From Anaerolineae bacterium (GTDB lineage Bacteria > Chloroflexota > Anaerolineae > S016-19), in contig WFSD01000023.1 in the NCBI GenBank assembly GCA_015486235.1, positions 1 through 33,328 of the forward strand: 33,328 nucleotides of DNA, written 5' to 3'. A program made the position numbers and the translations under genes. Shown here piece after piece: positions 25,822-33,328 of this stretch. Each line of letters starts with the position of its first letter. The stretch's first letter is position 1. The notes beneath the pieces were generated by a model. It did not search any database and had not been told where the DNA came from. It was given only the letters and a program-made list of their open reading frames with translations.

Positions 25822-25979
25822 GGGCTTTCGAAGCAAATCGGAAGCCCGAAGTCGTTTCAGAAACTTTCTCGGCGCTTCTGAAGCGATCCGCTACTTGCCG
25901 TTGGGGTTGATGTAGAGCCATAACGGTTCTGGGGATTCCTGGGGGCCCTACGGGCCCCCAGGAATTACTTCGTTTTCCC
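25822..25979. mobile_element. MITE-like element, copy B
   Basis: Termini GGGctttCGAAGcAAaT / AaTTaCTTCGttttCCC; flanking exact direct repeat GTCGGGGGG at 25816-25824 and 25980-25988; about 94 of 100 core bases match copy A by hand alignment. Confidence 0.78.
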
Positions 25980-26252
25980 GTCGGGGGGATCACCCACATC
26001 CCCCTCGACCGTGGTCGCTGTTTACACTTGGGTGCGTTCTCACCTTTGAATTAGCGGCGAGCAAGCGTATGGTAGGCTCTGGGCGACCTTACAAACCTTA
26101 AATCGCCGACAGAGGCCGGATTTTAAGCTTACTCTCCCGACACAACCTACATCTTGTACTCTTTGTTCCTCCGACCACTGGCAGTTGGCATCTGTCGCTT
26201 CCGTCAGGGCGATATCAATTCCGAAACCCGTTGTCCAAGCGCTTGGATCCCC

Positions 26253-26280
26253 TTGCCCTGCACCGACATCGTGCTATAAT
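26253..26280 (+). promoter_or_regulatory. Putative sigma70-type promoter upstream of dnaA
   Basis: TTGCCC-N16-TATAAT. Confidence 0.45.
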
Positions 26281-26666
26281 CTCCTGCAGTTATTCTGGCA
26301 CGGAGGCGCTTGGCAAGCCACTTCGGATGTCTCTGTGTCTTTCTTCAGGCAGTGTTTTTGATGCCCACATCGGGAACAATTTAACCGAAGCTGTAGGGCA
26401 CGGCAAACTTTCCGCCGAGGGAAGACCCCGTGCGGCATAGTCTTGTGCTTTCTAGAGTCGAGGGGCTTTTTCGAAACAACCACCGAGAGGATGCCAGCGC
26501 TTGTATGGTCGCGATTATTCAGGATGCGCTGGAAGCATCAGGGATTTTGATGAGGGCGGGGCGACGGTCATGCAAGCCGCCAGATGCTAGCCACGAGCCG
26601 CCGGCATTTTCTTTGGGCGTTCTTATCTGAAACAGACGGCTGACAACGAGGATACCAGAAGATATT

Positions 26667-28181
26667 ATGGAGAAACGCCAGAGCTGCAGGGACATCTGGG
26701 TACGAACGCTGGGTCGCTTGCAGATACAGCTTCCCAGGGAGACTTTCAACACATGGCTGAAAGACGCTCACCTCTTGAGTGAAGAAGATGGGCTGTTCGT
26801 AATCGGCGTGCCTGATGCCTACACGCAGAACTGGCTGGAAAAGCGCCTGCATAAGCAAATTCACCGTACTCTCCGTGAGGTGGCAAAACGGGAAGTGGAT
26901 ATCCGGTATGTGCTATCTACGCCGCAAGATCCTCCCTCTGAAGAATCGACAAAACCCATGCCATTGTGGTCGGAGGGAAATGTCCCCATTGCTGACGAAA
27001 ACACTTTTCACGACTCGTTCCGCGATATCATCATCGGAGAGTGTAACCGTCTGGCTTATGCTGTGTCCCTTTCCGTTACAGAGCACCTCCTCAAAAATCG
27101 TACTGCCAGCCCCTACAATCCTCTGGTACTCTATGGCGGTTCGGGGGTGGGAAAGACCCACCTGCTCCGGGCTATGTATCAGAGCGTATCTGCTCACGGG
27201 ATGCGTTCGCTCTACACTACCGTCGAGGAATTTACCAATCAGTTCATTTCCTCCATACGAGCTCAGACGACTGATAAGTTCAGGGAGAGATACAGGAGCC
27301 TGGACTTGCTCTTGATGGATGACATCCAATTTCTGACCGGCAAGGAGAACACTCTGGAAGAGTTCTTCCATACCATTGATACCCTGCAGTCAGCTGGGGC
27401 TCAGTTAGTCGTCGCTGGCGACAGACATCCCAACGAGATACCAGGGATTTCGGAGCGCCTGAGGTCTCGTCTGAACGGTGGACTTCCAGTAGAATTGCGT
27501 CCCCCGGATGCAAAAACTAAGAAAGAGTTGTTGATCAAAATGTCGGAGGAGAGAGGGGTTTATCTTCAGGAAGATGTGATTCACGCAATAGCGAGGAACA
27601 TCGTTGGAGGTGTCTGGGAGGTTCAGGGGGCGTTCAATCGTGTTGCTGCCTACGCGGAGTTCCTCCACAAGCCTATAACGGCGGGTGTGCTTGATCAAGT
27701 GCTCGCCCCGTTCCTCACGGCGGGCACTTCCGTCCGCCTTAGCCCTGATCGGGTGTTGGAGGCGGTGGCTTCGTTCTACGAAGTGCCAGAAAACGAGATG
27801 AAAGGTCAATCGAGAAAGCGATCGGTGGTGCAGGCGCGTCATGTGGCAATCTACCTTATGAGGGAAGATCTGGGGTTGAGCCTGGCGCAGATAGGAAAGA
27901 TCCTTGGCGGCAGGGATCACACGACTGTCAGATATGCCTACCGCAAGATCAAATCAACGGCAGAGACGAATCTGGCGCTGCGCAGGCACCTGAGCGACAT
28001 ACGTGATGCGCTGCGTGTTTCTGGCAAGCACAATGCCCCTACTTCCGGAGAGAGGGAGCGGACGGATGCCGTGGCTGAGGCGGAAGCGATAATGACGGTG
28101 GCAGGAGAAAGGAACGAGAGAACTACAGCCGTTGACGTCACTATGGCACCTCGCCTGGCTGTGAAGAGCAGGCTTGAGTAA
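26667..28181 (+). CDS. dnaA: Chromosomal replication initiator DnaA (or DnaA paralog)
   Basis: NPLVLYGGSGVGKTHLLRAM, LDLLLMDDIQFLTGKENTLEEFFHT, ERLRSRLNGGLPVELRPPD, LSLAQIGKILGGRDHTTVRYAYRKI. Confidence 0.93.
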   Translation: MEKRQSCRDIWVRTLGRLQIQLPRETFNTWLKDAHLLSEEDGLFVIGVPDAYTQNWLEKRLHKQIHRTLREVAKREVDIRYVLSTPQDPPSEESTKPMPLWSEGNVPIADENTFHDSFRDIIIGECNRLAYAVSLSVTEHLLKNRTASPYNPLVLYGGSGVGKTHLLRAMYQSVSAHGMRSLYTTVEEFTNQFISSIRAQTTDKFRERYRSLDLLLMDDIQFLTGKENTLEEFFHTIDTLQSAGAQLVVAGDRHPNEIPGISERLRSRLNGGLPVELRPPDAKTKKELLIKMSEERGVYLQEDVIHAIARNIVGGVWEVQGAFNRVAAYAEFLHKPITAGVLDQVLAPFLTAGTSVRLSPDRVLEAVASFYEVPENEMKGQSRKRSVVQARHVAIYLMREDLGLSLAQIGKILGGRDHTTVRYAYRKIKSTAETNLALRRHLSDIRDALRVSGKHNAPTSGERERTDAVAEAEAIMTVAGERNERTTAVDVTMAPRLAVKSRLE

Positions 28182-28495
28182 GGCGATCCTCGGATGTCGC
28201 CCCTGCCAGACCTGAATTCGCGTGGTGAATTACCGCTCGTGGCGACTGATCTCCTCTTGTCCTCATCCACCCCCAACTGTTGGAGTTGACGGACCAACGG
28301 ATAGGCGCATCAGAGGAATCCTGTGCGAGAGAACTTTCCGCCGCCCCGTTGTGCGGCATGCAACTGCTATTGGCGGCTACTCCGGTACAGGATTCGGCAT
28401 AAACTCCTACGCATAAAATCCCGTATCCGATGAGCATGGCTGGCGTCATCAAAAACGAAATCTTAAGAGTCGGCTACGGAAGGAGGTGTATTGCC

Positions 28496-29491
28496 ATGGT
28501 GAGCGTGAGACGTTGGAGGATGCCGATCCGTGTGCTAGCGGTGGTTTTGTTGCTGCTGGCCTCGATCTTCGCCCCATTGCAGGGTGTATCGTCTGTAGCT
28601 AATGCTTCCAGTTCGGTGCATGTCGTTAGATGGGGGGAAACCTTGACGAGCATAGCAGCCAGGTACGGGGTATCCGTCATGGCGCTGATGCAAGCCAATC
28701 ACCTCAGAAGCGCTAACTATGTTTACGTGGGGCAACGGCTCGTGATTCCGGGGGCGTCTGCGCCGTCCCAGGCCGGAGCGTATCACATCGTCCGGCGGGG
28801 CGACACCCTGTCATCCATTGGCGCGCGGTACGGGGTGAGCGTATCTGCTCTGATGTCCGCCAATGGTTTGCGAAGCCCTAATTTCATTTGGGTAGGCCAG
28901 TGGCTGAGGATACCCGGACGCAGCGGTTCGTCCCCTGCACATCAGCCTCGCCCGTCAGGTGGCTATTACACCGTCAGGCCGGGTGATACCCTTTCTTCTA
29001 TTGCCACCCGCTATGGGACGACTGTGTCGGCACTGATGAGAGTGAACGGAATCCGGTCGGCAAACCTGATCTACGTAGGCCAGAGGCTGAGTGTTTCTGG
29101 GAGTACCACTCCGCGGAATTCTTCTCCTCGTCCGTCTGGTAGCAAATGGATCAGCATAATTCTGCACCGGCAGATGCTGATTGCCTATCAGGGCAGCACT
29201 CCTGTTTTCGCAGCGACGGTAAGCACTGGCGTGGCAGCCCATCCTACAGTGACCGGCAGGTTCGCAATATACCTGAAAATCCCAATCCAGAGGATGGTTG
29301 GCCCCGGCTATAATCTGCCGAATGTGCCGTGGGATATGTATTTCTACACTAACTATGCCATCCATGGGGCGTACTGGCATAACAATTTTGGCCATCCCAT
29401 GAGCCATGGATGCGTGAACATGCGCATTCCGGAGGCAAAATGGTTGTATCGGTGGGCACCTATTGGCACGCCGGTGGTAGTCACTAACTGA
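28496..29491 (+). CDS. Secreted protein with three LysM repeats and an L,D-transpeptidase (YkuD) domain
   Basis: Three LysM units ([60 protein letters not shown]) and [30 protein letters not shown]. Confidence 0.94.
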   Translation: MVSVRRWRMPIRVLAVVLLLLASIFAPLQGVSSVANASSSVHVVRWGETLTSIAARYGVSVMALMQANHLRSANYVYVGQRLVIPGASAPSQAGAYHIVRRGDTLSSIGARYGVSVSALMSANGLRSPNFIWVGQWLRIPGRSGSSPAHQPRPSGGYYTVRPGDTLSSIATRYGTTVSALMRVNGIRSANLIYVGQRLSVSGSTTPRNSSPRPSGSKWISIILHRQMLIAYQGSTPVFAATVSTGVAAHPTVTGRFAIYLKIPIQRMVGPGYNLPNVPWDMYFYTNYAIHGAYWHNNFGHPMSHGCVNMRIPEAKWLYRWAPIGTPVVVTN

Positions 29492-29509
29492 GGTCGAGAG
29501 TTTGAGAAT

Positions 29510-29536
29510 CCCCTGCTCGACTTGACCGAGCGGGGG
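29510..29536. terminator. Bidirectional terminator-like hairpin between convergent genes
   Basis: CCCCTGCTCG-ACTTGAC-CGAGCGGGGG (10-bp stem with one G-T), no obvious U-tract. Confidence 0.45.
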
Positions 29537-29601
29537 GTGGTGTCGAGAAAGGCTGGTTCCTATTCTCGTGTCTTCTCGACGAAATAGGGTGAGAGGATGC
29601 G

Positions 29602-31092
29602 CTATCTCAATGCGGAGGGGGCGTCCTGCCCGAGGATCAAGATCAAGTCAGCCGGATTTTTCAGGTTGGCTCCCAGGCGGATGTTTTCCGGCTTTATTCC
29701 GAAGATGGTCTTGAGCTCCGAGATGGTGGCTTTTTTCCGATCGTAGACCAGCAGGACCGTGTGGCTGTAATCCGCTCTATCGGCGTTGCCGATCGCCGTA
29801 ACGTCGAGCCCCATCTTCCTGAGGCCCTTGGCAGTGCTGGCGGCAAGCCCTTCCCTCATAGTGCCGTTTAGCACCACGATGTGAGCATCTTCTAACCTCA
29901 GGCGCTCCTCAAGAGCCTGGGCAGCGCTTTTTTCCAGCGGTGATGCCGGTGCCTGTGTCGCGGGTGCCAGTGCCGGGACGACTGGACAATCTCCCATCAC
30001 GCTGTCCACCACCGGCCTGATTTTGTCCCGAAGTGGAAGCAAAACCCACGCCCCGCCTTGTGTCTTATATTCTTTTGTCTCCGTCTCGTCGATGACTGCC
30101 TGCTTGATCCGTAAGTTGGAATTGCTTAGTGACTGTGCCAGGGATATCATCTCAGAGAGAGGCAGGTCGGTGCTCATGGAATCGCCCAACGCTTGATATA
30201 TCTGCGGAGCCCTGCGTATGAGGGACGGGAGCATGCGCGATCGCAGGACTTTGTCCCGTATCGCCAATATGACCTGTTGCTGTCTGTGGGCTCTGCCGAT
30301 GTCGGAATCCTGGTGGCGCGTGCGGGCATATTTGAGTGCTAACTCTCCGTTCATGTGGATGTGCCCGGCAGGGATGTGGAGTGGGTCGTATCCGTAGTTG
30401 TCACTCGGGTACGTTGGATCGTCTATTGGTTTTGGTACATCCACATCTATCCCCCCGATCAGGTCGATCAGCCGTCGGAATCCATTGAAATTTATCATAA
30501 CGTGATAGTCGATCGGGTAGCCAATAACCCGTCGGACGGTCTCTTTGACCAGTGCAGGCCCTCCGCCGGGGTATTTTTTGATCTCCCCCAGCGGGTATGC
30601 CATATTTATCCGGTTTTCCCCATCGCCCGGGATCTGTACCCAGAGATCGCGTGGAATGGAGAGCATTCCAAGTGTATGGCTTTTGGGATTGTAATGGAGA
30701 ACTATCATCGTGTCAGTGCGGGCAGGATCTGTCTCGCCCGGACGTTTGTCGATGCCAAGAAGGAGGATATTTATCGGCTCCTGGAGATCATTCTTCTTAC
30801 CGGAGACGACTGCTCCGGAGATTTCTTTTCCAGCGGGCTCTTTTCCTCCTGAAGGAACAGGGCCGGAGGTATCTGCCGGTACTATGGGCTTTAGCACTGA
30901 GGGGAGCAAAGAGAGATCCGGTGTATCGCGCACCACAGAGCGCGCTGTGTTGTACATCTGGTAGGAAGCAAGCACAAACAGCAGTATCAGCAGGACTGCC
31001 AGCACCCGCCCTATCAGCTTACTATTGTAGGAACGTTTTGTTGGCCTTCTTGGGGAAGACCATGTGTAGTAATGCCTCTGTACCTGTTGCAT
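29602..31092 (-). CDS. LytR-CpsA-Psr (LCP) family protein with LytR_C domain
   Basis: NILLLGIDKRPGETDPARTDTMIVLHYNPKSHTLGMLSIPRDLWVQIPGDGENRINMAY; LALKYARTRHQDSDIGRAHRQQQVI; C-terminal VVLNGTMREGLAASTAKGL. Confidence 0.95.
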   Translation of the reverse strand: MQQVQRHYYTWSSPRRPTKRSYNSKLIGRVLAVLLILLFVLASYQMYNTARSVVRDTPDLSLLPSVLKPIVPADTSGPVPSGGKEPAGKEISGAVVSGKKNDLQEPINILLLGIDKRPGETDPARTDTMIVLHYNPKSHTLGMLSIPRDLWVQIPGDGENRINMAYPLGEIKKYPGGGPALVKETVRRVIGYPIDYHVMINFNGFRRLIDLIGGIDVDVPKPIDDPTYPSDNYGYDPLHIPAGHIHMNGELALKYARTRHQDSDIGRAHRQQQVILAIRDKVLRSRMLPSLIRRAPQIYQALGDSMSTDLPLSEMISLAQSLSNSNLRIKQAVIDETETKEYKTQGGAWVLLPLRDKIRPVVDSVMGDCPVVPALAPATQAPASPLEKSAAQALEERLRLEDAHIVVLNGTMREGLAASTAKGLRKMGLDVTAIGNADRADYSHTVLLVYDRKKATISELKTIFGIKPENIRLGANLKNPADLILILGQDAPSALR

Positions 31093-31258
31093 GGCGCAGC
31101 TATTCTAGCACAACCTGCTGGGGAGGTCAAAGTGGGTGCAGAGCAGAAGACCGTAGCAAATCCAAGAGGGCTAGAGAGGCCCGAGACAAAAATCCCCCTG
31201 CACCCCCTGTGTCATTCCTGGTTCTGACTGGTCCTGTGGCATGCCGCGCCCCGTGCTT

Positions 31259-31286
31259 TTGAGGGTTCCCCGCTGTATGGTAGAAT
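31259..31286 (+). promoter_or_regulatory. Putative promoter of the glgC operon
   Basis: TTGAGG-N16-TAGAAT. Confidence 0.4.
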
Positions 31287-31438
31287 GTAATTGTTCAGGT
31301 TATGTCTTGGTTGCATGTGGGTGGCGGCTAACCAGCCTGAAAAAAGCCACCAAATTTCCTGTGTTCGAATGGCCACGAGGTCCTCAGGCTGAGTAAGTAG
31401 TACGACAGAATGCGAGTATCCACAGATTGAGGGCGATT

Positions 31439-32722
31439 ATGAGAAACGTGCTGGCGGTGATAATGGCGGGAGGGCAGGGAACGCGCCTCAGCGTTCTTTC
31501 AGAGCACAGGGCAAAGCCATCGGTGCCTTTCGCAGCTAAGTACAGGATCATCGATTTCACCCTTTCCAATTGCGTGAATTCCGGCATTTACAATGTGGCA
31601 GTGCTGACCCAGTACAGGCCGCACTCACTCAATGATCACATCCGTATCGGCAGACCGTGGGATCTGGACAGGGCGCGGGGTGGGGTTCAGTTGCTGCAAC
31701 CTTACCAGACATTTGGTAGGGATATCTGGTATCGCGGGACGGCGGATGCCGTCTGGCAGAACTGGAATTTTATTGAGTCCCAAAGGCCAAACATGCTCCT
31801 CGTCCTCTCTGGAGATCATATTTACAAAATGGATTACCGCCCTATGCTGGAGTTCCATGAGAGGAACAACGCCGACCTGACCATCGCGGTGATGCGGGTG
31901 CCCATTGAGGAGGCGCACCGTTTTGGGATCATGGAGGTGGATGGCTCCTACATGGTTACCAGATTCTGGGAAAAGCCCAAAGAGCCGCCTGGTGACCTGG
32001 CATCGATGGGGATTTATGTCTTCAACTCCAGCATTCTGAAAGTGCGGATGGAAGAGGCTGGTCCTGACACCTCTCGGGAGGACTTTGGGAAGCATGTCAT
32101 ACCGAGCATGATAGGCCGGGACAGGGTTTTTGCTTACCTTTTCGAGGGTTATTGGGTAGATGTGGGAACGCTGCAATCTTACTGGGAGACCAGCCTGAGT
32201 CTTCTCTCTTCCGATCCGCCCCTCAACCTCTACGATCCCGATTGGGTCATACATACCAGGAGCCAGGAGAAGCCGCCAGTAAAGTTCACGCCTCAGGCGA
32301 TCGTCCGGCAAAGCTTGGTGGCCAACGGTGCTGTGATTCATGGGCAGGTATACCATTCGGTGATATCCCCCGGCGTCTACGTGGCGCCCGGTGCCGAGGT
32401 GCAGGACTCCGTGGTAATGAACGATACCTGGATCGGGCCGGGCGCCAAAGTGGATAAGGCTATCATAGACAAGGATGTCGTCATAGGCATCGGCACGAAG
32501 GTAGGCGTCGGGGAGGATATCGACACGCCTAACAGAGAGCAGCCGGACAGGGTCTATACCGGCATCACCGTAATAGGCAAGGGGGCCAGAGTCCCCAAAG
32601 GTTTTACTCTTGGGCGTAATGTTCTGGTACACTCCTTTGCAGAGGAGAAAGATTTCACGCATTTCGCCGACGGCATCGTCCCATCTGGAGAGTCAGTGGG
32701 AGGTGAGGAGGTGGGAACATGA
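31439..32722 (+). CDS. glgC: Glucose-1-phosphate adenylyltransferase
   Basis: [53 protein letters not shown]...[12 protein letters not shown]...[12 protein letters not shown]-terminal left-handed beta-helix repeats. Confidence 0.95.
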   Translation: MRNVLAVIMAGGQGTRLSVLSEHRAKPSVPFAAKYRIIDFTLSNCVNSGIYNVAVLTQYRPHSLNDHIRIGRPWDLDRARGGVQLLQPYQTFGRDIWYRGTADAVWQNWNFIESQRPNMLLVLSGDHIYKMDYRPMLEFHERNNADLTIAVMRVPIEEAHRFGIMEVDGSYMVTRFWEKPKEPPGDLASMGIYVFNSSILKVRMEEAGPDTSREDFGKHVIPSMIGRDRVFAYLFEGYWVDVGTLQSYWETSLSLLSSDPPLNLYDPDWVIHTRSQEKPPVKFTPQAIVRQSLVANGAVIHGQVYHSVISPGVYVAPGAEVQDSVVMNDTWIGPGAKVDKAIIDKDVVIGIGTKVGVGEDIDTPNREQPDRVYTGITVIGKGARVPKGFTLGRNVLVHSFAEEKDFTHFADGIVPSGESVGGEEVGT

Positions 32723-33328
32723 GCGGGAGTGTCCTGGCGATGATCATGGCAGGGGGGCCGGGGAAAGGCCTGAGTGTGTTGACGGCCCGCCGTGCAGCGG
32801 CCTCCGTCCCTTTCGGCGGAAAATACAGGGTGATAGATTTCACCCTGTCCAACTGTGTGAATTCGAACATCTACAATGTCGGGGTTCTGACCCAGTACTG
32901 GCCTCGGGGTCTGAACGATCACATTGGCGTCGGGAAACCATGGGATCTGGACAGGCTACACGGCGGCGTTCACCTGCTCCAGCCATACTTGGGTGTGGAG
33001 AACACCAGCTGGCAGAGAGGCACAGCCGACGCGGTGATCCAGAACCTGGATTTCATCCAGGAACAACACCCGGATTACGTGCTGTTGCTTGCAGGAGACC
33101 ACATCTACAAAATGGACTACCGCCCTCTGATACATTTTCACCTGGAGAAAAGCGCTGACGTGACCCTGGCTGTGCGCACCGTGCCCAAGTACGAGACGTA
33201 CCGCTTCGGGATAGTCCGGGTGGACCCCGACGGCGAGGTGGTGGAGTTCCAGGAGAAACCGCGGTGGGCATACAGCACTCTCGCCAGCATGGGAATCTAC
33301 GTTTTCAACACCGATTTCCTGATAGATA
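32719..33328 (+). CDS. GlgC paralog, GlgD-like, truncated by the window end
   Basis: ATGA overlap with glg[78 protein letters not shown]... open to the window end. Confidence 0.9.
   Translation, partial: MSGSVLAMIMAGGPGKGLSVLTARRAAASVPFGGKYRVIDFTLSNCVNSNIYNVGVLTQYWPRGLNDHIGVGKPWDLDRLHGGVHLLQPYLGVENTSWQRGTADAVIQNLDFIQEQHPDYVLLLAGDHIYKMDYRPLIHFHLEKSADVTLAVRTVPKYETYRFGIVRVDPDGEVVEFQEKPRWAYSTLASMGIYVFNTDFLID

Noticed and set aside
25615-25836. Upstream N-terminal extension of the subtilase ORF
   Set aside because: The extension runs through a candidate promoter and into the MITE-like element; ATG 25614 has a good SD and starts a signal-anchor sequence
31625-32662. 345-aa minus-strand ORF
   Set aside because: Antisense shadow of glgC with no recognisable domain; glgC is clearly the coding strand
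1-33328. CRISPR array or rRNA operon
   Set aside because: No regularly spaced direct repeats of CRISPR length and no rRNA signatures were seen; the ATCACCTCCTTTCT at 19715 is an isolated SD complement, not a 16S end

Overview
This 33.3 kb window looks like a bacterial chromosome, with a gene complement that would suit a Chloroflexi-like organism (taxonomy is inference). From left to right it contains: a short phage-like segment with a terminase-small-subunit-like HTH protein; tRNA-Phe/Gln/His; an HNH nuclease; a tandem UspA protein; an SH3-like lipoprotein; a CcmE-like protein; NAD kinase; a VUT/YhhQ-like transporter with QueF; a ResB-like protein with a CcsA-like membrane protein; and MarC. 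Next comes a minus-strand operon of two HTH proteins that each end in what reads as an Hfq/Sm-like domain. Then follow a hydantoinase/dihydropyrimidinase and a BMP-type nucleoside ABC transporter set, interrupted by repeat-rich intergenic DNA and an orphan DNA methyltransferase. The rest is aroQ, an HDAC-family protein, a RicT/PSP1 protein, holB, a subtilase, dnaA, a LysM/YkuD protein, an LCP protein, and tandem glgC plus a degenerate glgC paralog. The strongest discovery candidates are: (1) the paired HTH + Hfq/Sm-like fusions at 9091-10286; (2) two copies of a ~158 bp MITE-like element, each flanked by its own locus-specific direct repeat and carrying a 14-bp hairpin whose loop is inverted between copies; (3) GTAG-headed REP-like palindromes inside a composite repeat that splits the nucleoside-transport locus; (4) a GlgD-like, probably inactive GlgC paralog; and (5) a CXXXY-type CcmE near System II-like ResB/CcsA genes. 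All calls come from reading the sequence and the supplied ORF track. No database search was run.
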